Source: Rhodocyclaceae bacterium (GTDB lineage: Bacteria > Pseudomonadota > Gammaproteobacteria > Burkholderiales > Rhodocyclaceae). Taken from it: a DNA stretch of 64,000 bases. This document shows positions 37,770-44,934 of this stretch, one piece after another. The stretch is from the NCBI GenBank assembly GCA_030824115.1, contig JAVBYI010000014.1:22438-86437 (forward strand), written 5' to 3'. Below the pieces are notes generated by a model that saw only the letters and a list, made by a program, of their open reading frames with translations, searched no databases and was not told the origin of the DNA. Positions within the stretch are counted from its first letter, which is position 1. Each line of letters starts with the position of its first letter. The position numbers and the translations under genes are program-made.

Positions 37770-39107
37770 ATGGCCACTCCCGCAAGGCATAAGAATGGAG
37801 ATTGCGAAGCGCAATTCGTCAATATCGACGAATTGCGCATCGGCATGTTCATCTTCGTCGATCTGGGCTGGATGCAGCATCCCTTCGCCCTCAACAGTTT
37901 CAAGATCACCTCGCCCGACCAGATCGCCACCCTGCGCGGCCTCGGCGTCAATCGCCTGCGCTGGTCGCCGGAAAAAAGCGACCCGGACCCGGCCACCCTG
38001 GTGGTGCCAGACCCAGCGCCACAAAAAGTCGGCGCTGGCGAGACGGCAGCGGCTGAACGTCAGGCCGTGCTCGACGCCGTCGCTGCCGAGGCCGAACAGC
38101 GCCGCCAGCAACGCGCCAAGCTCAACACCCAGCGCGAGAGCCTCGAAGTCTGCGAGAAGCAGTTCTCAGTCGCCGCACGCACCTATCGGCTGGTGCTGGA
38201 CTGCGTGCGCAACCAGCCCGAGCGCGCCCGCAGCGAAGCCGAGCAAACCGTTGGCAACATGGTCGGCAAGCTGCTCCAGCAGGAAGAGACAGCCATCCGC
38301 CTGCTCTCGGAAAGCGCTGGCGAAAAGACGTCCATGCACGTCCTCAACGTCACCGTCATCTCCCTGCTGCTGGGACGCACCATGGGCCTCGATGCCACTG
38401 CCCTGACCCATCTGGGCACCGGCTCGCTGCTGCACGACGTCGGTAAACTCGAACTGCCCGAGCGCCTGCGCTGGCGCAGCAGCCAGTTCAACAATGCCGA
38501 ACGCAATATTTTTCAGGAACACGTCCCCAAAGGCATCGCCCTCGGCCAGACCATGAAGCTGCCGGTCGAGGCCATGTCGATCATTGCCCAGCATCACGAA
38601 ACCGCCGACGGACGCGGCTATCCGCGCCAACTGAAAGGCGACCAGATTCACCCGCTGGCACGCATCGTGGCGCTGGTCGACCAGTACGATGCCCTGTGCA
38701 ATCCCGCCAACCCGGCCGAAGCCGTCACCCCGCACGAAGCGCTGTCGCTGATTTTCGCGCAGATGAAAAAACAGTTCGACCCCAACGTGCTGACGCACTT
38801 CATCCGCATGATGGGCGTCTACCCGCCCGGTTCAATCGTCGAACTGTCCGATGGCCGCCTCGGGCTGGTCGTCTCGGTCAACTCCAGCCGTCCGCTCAAG
38901 CCCAGCGTCTTCATTCATGATCCGCGCGTCGCGCGCGACGAAGCCCTGGTCGAAGATCTCGAACGCCTGCCCGAAGTGTGCATCCGCCGCAGCATCAAAC
39001 CCATCCAGCTGCCCAAGGCAGCCTTCGACTATCTCTCGCCACGCCAACGCATGTGCTACTTCTTCGAGCGCGCCCGCAGTGCCAACGACGGAGAGGATCT
39101 GTCATGA
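37770..39107 (+). CDS. HD-GYP cyclic di-GMP phosphodiesterase with DUF3391
   Basis: The 445-residue protein has an N-terminal DUF3391 region (about 15-120), a helical linker, and an HD-GYP domain (about 180-360) with 'LLHDVGKLELP', 'HVPKG' and 'QHHETADGRGYP'. Metal ligands and the GYP motif are intact, so it should hydrolyse cyclic di-GMP. The DUF3391-linker boundary contains KVGAGETA, encoded by a repeat copy. Its stop overlaps the next gene's ATG, forming a signalling pair. Confidence 0.92.
   Translation: MATPARHKNGDCEAQFVNIDELRIGMFIFVDLGWMQHPFALNSFKITSPDQIATLRGLGVNRLRWSPEKSDPDPATLVVPDPAPQKVGAGETAAAERQAVLDAVAAEAEQRRQQRAKLNTQRESLEVCEKQFSVAARTYRLVLDCVRNQPERARSEAEQTVGNMVGKLLQQEETAIRLLSESAGEKTSMHVLNVTVISLLLGRTMGLDATALTHLGTGSLLHDVGKLELPERLRWRSSQFNNAERNIFQEHVPKGIALGQTMKLPVEAMSIIAQHHETADGRGYPRQLKGDQIHPLARIVALVDQYDALCNPANPAEAVTPHEALSLIFAQMKKQFDPNVLTHFIRMMGVYPPGSIVELSDGRLGLVVSVNSSRPLKPSVFIHDPRVARDEALVEDLERLPEVCIRRSIKPIQLPKAAFDYLSPRQRMCYFFERARSANDGEDLS
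38024..38047 (-). repeat. dispersed repeat, copy inside the HD-GYP gene
   Basis: 23 of 24 positions match in reverse orientation. It is read in frame as KVGAGETA at a linker between domains. Confidence 0.9.
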
Positions 39108-41566
39108 GCCAACCCGCCTGGCTACCCCTGATCGAAGGCATGATCGAAGCCGTATGGATCGTCGATGCGGTCGATCTGCGCATCCTCGCTGTCAATCGCA
39201 ATGCAGCCAAAATGCTCGACACCACACCATCCGCCATGGTCGGCATGCCGGTCGTCGAGCTGGCCTCCACCCCGGAGGACGTCTACTTCTGGGAAGACGT
39301 GGCCGAGGGGTTATCCGACCACATCCTGTCTGAAACCTTGCTGCTGCGCCCCGATGGCAGCACGATTCCCGTCGAGCGCCGCGTCAGCCGCGTCACACTC
39401 GGCGATGCCCATTCGGTTTACGTCGTCGGCATTCGCGACCAGACCGAAGAGCAGCGCGCCGAAGCCGAACTTGAGAAGATCGTGGCCGAATTGCGCGCCA
39501 CGCTGGAATCGACAGCCGACGGCATCCTCGTCACCGACCTCAATGGTGCGATTCGCGGCTACAACCAGCGCTTTGCCGAACTGTGGGATCTACCCCAGCA
39601 TCTGATGACGCAACGCGACGACACTGGCATCTATGGCTGGCTGGCGCAGAACGTTGCCGACGCAGCGAACTATGCCGCCCGCCTTGCGGTCATCCTGCGT
39701 TCGCCGCTGCTCGAAACCAACGACATCCTGATGCTGCGCTCCGGCATGGTGCTGGAACGCGTCACCCTGCCGCAATATGCACGTGGCCACCCGATTGGCC
39801 GCGTCTATTCCTTCCGTGACATCACGCAGCGCCTCGCCGACGAGTCACAACTGAAGCTCGCCGCCCAGGTCTTCGGAACCAGCCTCGATGCCATTTTCGT
39901 TACCGACCCCAGCCACACCATCGTCGCAGCCAACCCCGCCTGCGAACAACTGACCGGCCATGCACCCGCCACCCTGCTGGGCCAGTCGATCGAGACCCTG
40001 TTCGGCGACACGCCCGAGCAACAAAAGCTCTCGCCCCTCCTGTTCGCCACCCTCACGACACAGAACTTTTGGGAAGGCGAACTCTGGCACCGCAATCATG
40101 CGGGTACCAACCTGCCTTGCCAGGCATCGCTCGTTCAGGTCAAGGACAGCGAAGGCCAACTCACCCACATCATCGGCTTCTTCAAGGACCTTTCCGAGAC
40201 CTTCAGTGCCAGAAAGCGCATCGAGGAACTGGCCTACACCGACACCCTCACCGGCCTGCCCAACCGCCTGATGCTGACCGAACGTATCGAGTTCGCCATC
40301 AGCGTGGCGCGGCGCGAACATGACAGTGCCTTCGCCCTGCTGTTCCTCGACCTCGACCGCTTCAAGCACATCAACGATTCGCTCGGCCACCAGTTCGGTG
40401 ATCGCGTGCTGGTTGACGTCGCCGAACGCATCAAGGACTGCCTGCGCCAGGTCGACACCGCTGCGCGTCTCGGCGGCGACGAATTCCTCGTCCTGCTGCA
40501 CAAGACCGATGAACGCGGCGCCGAAATCACCGCGCGACGCATCCTCGACCGCCTCTCGCAACCCTTCGAGTTCGAGGATCTGTCCTTCACCGTCACCTGC
40601 AGCATCGGCGTCTCCCTGTTCCCAGGCGATGGCGACTCGATGGACGAACTCATCAAAAATGCCGACGCCGCCATGTACCACGTCAAGGAACGCGGCCGCG
40701 CCGGCTTCCGCTTCTACCAGCGGCAGATGAATGTCGGCCTGCTCACGCGCATGAAGCTCGACCACGCGATGCGTCAGGCCCTTGCCAACACCACACCCGG
40801 CGAAGGCTTCCGCCTCAACTACCAGCCACAGGTGCATTTCCGCGATAACGTCATCTTCGGTGCCGAAGCGCTGATCCGCTGGCGCGATGCCGACATGGGC
40901 GAAATCGCCCCCACCCAGTTCATCCCCATCGCCGAGGAATCCGGCGTCATCATTGCCATCGGCAACTGGGTGCTGGAAGAAGCCGTGCGCCAATGTGCTG
41001 CCTGGATGGCCAAGGGCCTCAACATCGTCATGGCCGTCAACGTCTCGGCCCTGCAGTTCCAGCAGGCCGACTTCGTCGACCGGGTAGACGAAACCCTCAC
41101 CCGCCACGGACTGCCCCCGGCCCTGCTCGAACTCGAACTCACCGAATCCATCCTCGTCCATGAGGCCGACGAAACCCTCAAGCGTCTCGAAGCCCTCGCC
41201 GCCCTCGGCGTGCGCCTCGCGGTGGACGACTTCGGCACCGGCTACTCCAGCCTCGCCTACCTCAAGCGCTTCCCGCTCCACAAACTCAAGATCGACCGCT
41301 CCTTCGTCAACGACCTGCCCGACGACGAAAGCGACGCCGCCATCGTCAACGCCATCATCCAAATGGCCAACGCCCTGCACCTCACCGTACTGGCCGAAGG
41401 CGTCGAAGACGAACCGCAACGCCGCTTCCTCCTCGCCGCTGGCTGCAACGAATGTCAGGGCTTCATCTACGCCCCGGCCCTCGATGCCATCGCTTTCGAA
41501 GAAATGGCCATCACCCGTGGCATCGTGCAGCACGGCAGCAGCTTCAGCGCCGCCGCGCCGCTCTGA
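39104..41566 (+). CDS. PAS-PAS-PAS-GGDEF-EAL cyclic di-GMP enzyme
   Basis: The 820-residue cytoplasmic protein has PAS-like sensor domains (about 5-118, 128-245, 252-372), GGDEF (about 380-540) and EAL (about 555-810). The GGDEF site is intact with an RQVD inhibitory site just upstream. The EAL domain has 'GAEALIRW', 'NVSALQFQ', 'ELTESIL' and 'DDFGTGYSSL', so both activities are possible. It is translationally coupled to the HD-GYP gene (ATGA overlap). Confidence 0.93.
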   Translation: MSQPAWLPLIEGMIEAVWIVDAVDLRILAVNRNAAKMLDTTPSAMVGMPVVELASTPEDVYFWEDVAEGLSDHILSETLLLRPDGSTIPVERRVSRVTLGDAHSVYVVGIRDQTEEQRAEAELEKIVAELRATLESTADGILVTDLNGAIRGYNQRFAELWDLPQHLMTQRDDTGIYGWLAQNVADAANYAARLAVILRSPLLETNDILMLRSGMVLERVTLPQYARGHPIGRVYSFRDITQRLADESQLKLAAQVFGTSLDAIFVTDPSHTIVAANPACEQLTGHAPATLLGQSIETLFGDTPEQQKLSPLLFATLTTQNFWEGELWHRNHAGTNLPCQASLVQVKDSEGQLTHIIGFFKDLSETFSARKRIEELAYTDTLTGLPNRLMLTERIEFAISVARREHDSAFALLFLDLDRFKHINDSLGHQFGDRVLVDVAERIKDCLRQVDTAARLGGDEFLVLLHKTDERGAEITARRILDRLSQPFEFEDLSFTVTCSIGVSLFPGDGDSMDELIKNADAAMYHVKERGRAGFRFYQRQMNVGLLTRMKLDHAMRQALANTTPGEGFRLNYQPQVHFRDNVIFGAEALIRWRDADMGEIAPTQFIPIAEESGVIIAIGNWVLEEAVRQCAAWMAKGLNIVMAVNVSALQFQQADFVDRVDETLTRHGLPPALLELELTESILVHEADETLKRLEALAALGVRLAVDDFGTGYSSLAYLKRFPLHKLKIDRSFVNDLPDDESDAAIVNAIIQMANALHLTVLAEGVEDEPQRRFLLAAGCNECQGFIYAPALDAIAFEEMAITRGIVQHGSSFSAAAPL

Positions 41567-41569
41567 ACG

Positions 41570-41620
41570 AAAAGTCGGCGTGACCGAAGGGAATCCCTTT
41601 TTCGGGACTGGCGGGACGGT
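41570..41620 (-). repeat. dispersed repeat split by a 27-bp insert
   Basis: The left part AAAAGTCGGCG (41570-41580) and right part CTGGCGGGACGG plus T (41608-41620) together make a 23/24 copy. They are separated by 27 bases (41581-41607) that hold a small hairpin (AAGGG/CCCTT with AAT loop, then TTTC). It lies 3 bases after the EAL gene stop. Confidence 0.8.
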
Positions 41621-41665
41621 GTAGTGCTAGTATGCGGATGTATACAACCGCTTCGGAGTCAATCC

Positions 41666-41902
41666 ATGGATACCGCCGTCCTCACGCTGCGCGTGCCCGT
41701 CGAAGTCAAACAGCAACTCGACCAACTCGCCGACGCCACCCACCGTTCGAAATCCTGGCTGGCCGGTGAAGCTATCCAGCGCTACCTCGACATCGAAGCC
41801 TGGCAGATCGGTGAGACCGTTACCGCACTAGCAGAAGCCGATGCCGGCGACTTCGCCAGCAATGAAGAAATAGCCGCTTTGAAGGCGAAATATGCAACTT
41901 AA
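41666..41902 (+). CDS. CopG/RHH-type antitoxin (ParD-like)
   Basis: The 78-residue protein has the ribbon-helix-helix start 'MDTAVLTLRVPVEVKQQLDQ' and 'SKSWLAGEAIQRYLD'. It should bind DNA and neutralise the following RelE/ParE-type toxin. The toxin start overlaps its end by 11 bases. The upstream GTATAC-containing sequence may include its operator. Confidence 0.87.
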   Translation: MDTAVLTLRVPVEVKQQLDQLADATHRSKSWLAGEAIQRYLDIEAWQIGETVTALAEADAGDFASNEEIAALKAKYAT

Positions 41903-42182
41903 GTGGTTGCGGCAAGCCTTGCGCAACCTCGATGACGAAGCCGCCTACATCGCGCAAGATAGCCCGCAAAGCGCAGCGGCATTTGTCAGTCACCTTATGA
42001 GCAGCGCCGACATGCTGTTGGCGCACCCCCAGATGGGTCGCCCCGGGCGTGTGCCCGGCACACGCGAGCTGGTCGTTACACGTTTCCCCTACATACTGCC
42101 TTATCGCGTGCGCGGTGAAGCCGTCGAAATCCTGCGGGTATTTCACACTGCCCGCAAATGGCCGCAACGCTTCCCGACATGA
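41892..42182 (+). CDS. RelE/ParE-family toxin
   Basis: The 96-residue protein has 'LKWLRQALRNLDDEAAYIAQ', 'GRPGRVPGTRELVVTRFPYI' and 'ILRVFHTARKWP', typical of ParE-like toxins. It overlaps its antitoxin gene, the usual arrangement. ParE proteins target DNA gyrase while RelE proteins cut mRNA; the ParD-like partner favours the ParE side, but the target is inferred. Confidence 0.87.
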   Translation: MQLKWLRQALRNLDDEAAYIAQDSPQSAAAFVSHLMSSADMLLAHPQMGRPGRVPGTRELVVTRFPYILPYRVRGEAVEILRVFHTARKWPQRFPT

Positions 42183-42241
42183 CCATTCCTGATCTGATCG
42201 AAGACTTCATCGCCGCCGTGAACGAAAGGAGAAAGACATGA
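42179..42241 (+). CDS. 20-codon ORF coupled to both neighbours
   Basis: An ATG overlapping the toxin stop opens a 20-residue frame (MTIPDLIEDFIAAVNERRKT) whose stop overlaps the ATG of the next gene (ATGA at both ends). It could be a translated linker or the remnant of a toxin gene expected before HTH antitoxins of the next gene's type. It contains the AAGGAG site for the next gene. Confidence 0.3.
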   Translation: MTIPDLIEDFIAAVNERRKT

Positions 42242-42600
42242 GACAACTGACCATCACCCTGCGTCCCGACTGGCAAACAGCTTTGCGTGCCGCCGGCACG
42301 AAAGCTGCGCGCGGCGCGGCCAACGGGCGCTATCAGGGCGAATATCTAAACTTCGAAGCGCCAGCGCAATTCTTCGGCCAACTCACCGAAAAGCGCTGGG
42401 ACATCGTGCGCCAGATGCAGGGCACAGCCGCCATGAGCGTGCGTGAACTGGCGCGGCGCGTGGCGCGCGACCCCAAGCGCGTGCTCGACGACGTGCGCGT
42501 CCTGCTCGAACTCGGCCTGATCGAGAAAACGCCCGACGACAAAATCGTCTGCCCATTTGCCGACATCCACGTCGACATGCACCTAGCCGCTGCTGCGTGA
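42238..42600 (+). CDS. HTH-type antitoxin-like DNA-binding protein
   Basis: The 120-residue protein has a MarR-like winged helix ('MSVRELARRVARDPKRVLDD', 'LLELGLIEKT') preceded by 'GEYLNFEAPAQFFGQLTEKR'. It resembles HVO_A0114-type regulators usually paired with a TumE-like toxin. No such toxin gene is present, so it appears orphaned. AAGGAG precedes the ATG and its stop overlaps the next GTG start. Confidence 0.7.
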   Translation: MRQLTITLRPDWQTALRAAGTKAARGAANGRYQGEYLNFEAPAQFFGQLTEKRWDIVRQMQGTAAMSVRELARRVARDPKRVLDDVRVLLELGLIEKTPDDKIVCPFADIHVDMHLAAAA

Positions 42601-42911
42601 ATAGCAAGCTCACCCCCGCCGAATCCTTCATCGCCCGCTGGCAGGGCGTCACCGCTTCCGAACTCGCTACCGCGCAGAGCTTCGTCATCGACCTGTGCCG
42701 CCTGCTGGAACTGGACGTGCCGCACCCCACGCCCGAGCAGGACTACATGTTCGAGCGGCCGGTCAGCTTCCGTCATGGTGACGGCGGCAGCAGCCCCGGC
42801 CGCATCGACTGCTACCGGCGCGGCTGCTTTGTCCTCGAAGCCAAAAAACTAAAAGTCGGCGCTGGCGGGACGGCATCGCTTGGACGACAACCGGTGGATG
42901 AGGTAAGGTAA
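42597..42911 (+). pseudogene. truncated N-terminus of a DNA methyltransferase (MmeI-like)
   Basis: The first ~80 codons match the N-terminal domain of large class I SAM-dependent DNA methyltransferases / type IIL enzymes ('ESFIARWQGVTASELATAQS', 'YMFERPVSF', 'GRIDCYRRGCFVLEAKK'). Similarity stops at a perfect dispersed repeat copy (42851-42874), after which the frame ends within 13 codons. The normal proteins are roughly 900 residues, so this is a remnant. It starts with GTG overlapping the upstream stop. Confidence 0.75.
42851..42874 (-). repeat. dispersed repeat, perfect copy at a gene truncation
   Basis: 24 of 24 positions match in reverse orientation. It marks the breakpoint where methyltransferase similarity ends, read as KVGAGGTA. 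Confidence 0.92.
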
Positions 42912-42915
42912 CGCC

Positions 42916-43410
42916 ATGGGTATATTCGATCTGATCAAATTGTTGGCAGAGAGCAAAACCGACCACGTGCTGGTGGGTGGTTTGGCTGTCGCGCTACACG
43001 GCTATCAGCGCGTAACCATGGATGTCGATGTCGTGCTGGCCATGGAGCCTGCCAACCTTGAACGTTTAATCGCGCATGCCCGCGCCGCCGGCTTGCGACC
43101 AGTCATGCCAGTACCGCTCGAATCGCTCGCTCGCCCCGAACTGCTAACACAATGGCACCGTGAAAAAGGCATGCTGGCCTTTGGCCTGCATGGCGAAAAA
43201 GCGCAAGCCACCGTGCTTGATGTACTGATCGCATCGCCCGTTCCCTACGCCGACCTACGTCGTGATGCGGTTATGATCGAAACAGGACCTTACCGCATTC
43301 CTGTCGCCTCGATCGACCACCTAATCGCAATGAAGCGTGCATCCGGTCGCAGCAAAGACCTCATCGACATTGAAGAACTACAAAAGCTGCGCGGTGGGGA
43401 AACATCATGA
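42916..43410 (+). CDS. nucleotidyltransferase (AbiEii/MNT-like fold)
   Basis: The 164-residue protein contains a minimal nucleotidyltransferase core: 'VLVGGLAVALHGYQRVTMDV' followed by DVDVV with the paired aspartates (about 34-40), then a C-terminal 'IDHLIAMKRASGRSKDLIDI' that is typical of DUF6036/AbiEii-like proteins. Such proteins can act as toxins of type IV systems or as tRNA/protein modifiers. A 57-residue gene is coupled to its 3' end (ATGA overlap), so the pair may be one unit. Confidence 0.75.
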   Translation: MGIFDLIKLLAESKTDHVLVGGLAVALHGYQRVTMDVDVVLAMEPANLERLIAHARAAGLRPVMPVPLESLARPELLTQWHREKGMLAFGLHGEKAQATVLDVLIASPVPYADLRRDAVMIETGPYRIPVASIDHLIAMKRASGRSKDLIDIEELQKLRGGETS

Positions 43411-43580
43411 CCGGCGAACAAAACCTTCGCCTGATTCTCGAAATCGAAGCTAACCGCGAATTTCTGCTCATGGTCTACCGGCAGAACCCCGCCTTGCTGG
43501 CGCGTGCCGAGCCACGCATCAAGGAACTCTTTGCACCCAAACCACCAGAAACGCCGCCTATTCCCGGGGCGACAGCGTAA
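43407..43580 (+). CDS. 57-residue partner of the nucleotidyltransferase
   Basis: The ATG overlaps the stop of the nucleotidyltransferase gene. The product (starts MTGEQNLRLILEIEANREF, ends with a Pro-rich tail) is mostly helical and unrecognised. Its TAA stop merges with the first bases of a repeat copy, so the original C-terminus may have been altered. It is a candidate antitoxin or accessory peptide. Confidence 0.55.
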   Translation: MTGEQNLRLILEIEANREFLLMVYRQNPALLARAEPRIKELFAPKPPETPPIPGATA

Positions 43581-43602
43581 AAGTCGGCGTTGGCAGGACG
43601 GC
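43579..43602 (-). repeat. dispersed repeat, copy at the stop codon of the 57-residue gene
   Basis: 22 of 24 positions match in reverse orientation. As at 3020, the first two A residues belong to a TAA stop codon. GTTAGTAAC follows. Confidence 0.88.
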
Positions 43603-43618
43603 AGTTAGTAACCCGAAG

Positions 43619-44134
43619 CTACGAAATAGAACATTTCCTGACCGTCTCCCAGGTTCGAGTCGTGACATTCGAGCCAAACGCTCTCTCAATCAGTCGCATG
43701 AACACCGGGCCTTGGGGGTTTGGCGTATAGGCGGTAAATACCTCCCGGCCCATCATTCCGAGGAGGTAGGCGTCATCGGAGACGAGCGGAAGAGGAACCT
43801 TCGATGTGCAGGAAACCCGAAGAAAGCTCACCACACGTTTCGCTTGGGATGGAAACGTAAAGGTGGCGTATGGGTCTTGCGCCAGCAGATCCTTCAGATA
43901 GCTTGAAGAACGAACGATGGTATAGAAGCTACGGCCGAGCGATTCCTGGAGTGCCGCCTCGGCCCGCCGCTCGATAGCGATTTCAGATTGTGAAGAAACA
44001 TCAAAGGCAACATTGCCACTCGAAAGAATAGTCTTCACATTCGCGAAACCAGCGGTCTCGAATGCGCGCTTCAGATCGACGTTCTTGGCGTTTTGAGGGC
44101 TGACACCGCGAAGGAAGGCAACGTAACGAGGCAT
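43619..44134 (-). CDS. DUF1697 domain protein
   Basis: The 171-residue protein starts 'MPRYVAFLRGVSPQNAKNVD' and has 'LSSGNVAFDVSSQSE', characteristic of DUF1697. Function is unknown; the family is common in mobile gene cassettes. The start is 22 bases after the GNAT gene stop on the same strand. Lower GC and different base use from the flanking dsr and hydrogenase genes suggest acquisition. Confidence 0.85.
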   Translation of the reverse strand: MPRYVAFLRGVSPQNAKNVDLKRAFETAGFANVKTILSSGNVAFDVSSQSEIAIERRAEAALQESLGRSFYTIVRSSSYLKDLLAQDPYATFTFPSQAKRVVSFLRVSCTSKVPLPLVSDDAYLLGMMGREVFTAYTPNPQGPVFMRLIERAFGSNVTTRTWETVRKCSIS

Positions 44135-44156
44135 GGCAGGTTGAGCCGACGCGTCA

Positions 44157-44552
44157 CTAACGCTTCCGCCGAATGACATAAGCGTTGTCTGCCAACGCAA
44201 AGCCAACCTTGGGGTAATAAGCCATCGCACCGGGTGCGGACATAAGGATAAGAGAAACCTCTTCTCCAAGAATGGACTGGGTACGCCGGATTAACGCCTG
44301 GCCGATACCCTGCTTCTGATAGGCGACATCAACTGCAAGATCAGAGAGATAACAGCAATAGCTGTAGTCCGTCAGCGCCCGACTTACGCCAACCAAGCGT
44401 GCGCCATCCCACGCTGAAATGACAATGTTTGCATTCGCAAACATTCGCGCGATACGTGGAATATCTGTCGTTGGTCTGCTAATGCCAGAAGCCTCGAAGA
44501 CACGAGCAACGTCGACAGGATCAAGGGACTGGTTATCGCGGTACTCAATCAT
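44157..44552 (-). CDS. GNAT-family N-acetyltransferase
   Basis: The 131-residue protein has the acetyl-CoA motif in 'VDVAYQKQGIGQALI' and 'GAMAYYPKVGFALADNAYVI'. The substrate is unknown; small GNATs of this type often act on amines or antibiotics. It lies between DUF1697 and an attC-like sequence, in a cassette-like arrangement. Confidence 0.85.
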   Translation of the reverse strand: MIEYRDNQSLDPVDVARVFEASGISRPTTDIPRIARMFANANIVISAWDGARLVGVSRALTDYSYCCYLSDLAVDVAYQKQGIGQALIRRTQSILGEEVSLILMSAPGAMAYYPKVGFALADNAYVIRRKR

Positions 44553-44596
44553 TGGACATTCGTTCCATTGTCAGGCGTGAGGCGTACCGGGTAGAC

Positions 44597-44677
44597 GTCC
44601 AACGTCCACGAGTTGAGCACCTTGGCGACCGAAGGGAGGCGAGTGTGCTCGAACGAGTCGTTGTTCATATTTAGGCG
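44597..44677 (-). other. attC-like imperfect palindrome (possible integron cassette site)
   Basis: On the minus strand the element runs from GCCTAA (containing the stop codon of the 87-residue gene) to GTTGGAC, which fits the GTTRRRY end of attC sites. Between them, CTCGTTCGAGCAC and GTGCTCAACTCGTG form the imperfect arms. The left core is not a perfect RYYYAAC, so this is a suggestion, not a firm call. No integrase gene is in the window. Confidence 0.35.
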
Positions 44678-44934
44678 TTAACGGCCTCGAAGGTGACGCT
44701 CGACCCGTTGCACTTACCCTGGAGAATCCCCCGCGTCTTTCCGCAACTGCACGCCATAGTGCCGTCGAAGCGGGAGGGGAAGGCCTTTGATAACTCCAGC
44801 ACCACGACGGCCGGTCCATCATGGCAGAACGAGATCGGTGAGTCGCCGCTTTCCTGACCTTCACGAATGGCTTCTTCGGTTGAAGCCTTCTTGCTGTCAG
44901 CGATGTTGGACGACCAGCGGAATGTAAATTTCAT
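44671..44934 (-). CDS. uncharacterised 87-residue protein
   Basis: The ATG overlaps the hypF stop (ATGA), and the product starts MKFTFRWSSNIADSKKAS. It has a 'MACSCGKTRGILQGKCNG' segment with three cysteines. I recognise no family. It may be a cassette-borne gene fused onto the end of the hydrogenase operon; its stop lies within the attC-like element. Confidence 0.55.
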   Translation of the reverse strand: MKFTFRWSSNIADSKKASTEEAIREGQESGDSPISFCHDGPAVVVLELSKAFPSRFDGTMACSCGKTRGILQGKCNGSSVTFEAVNA

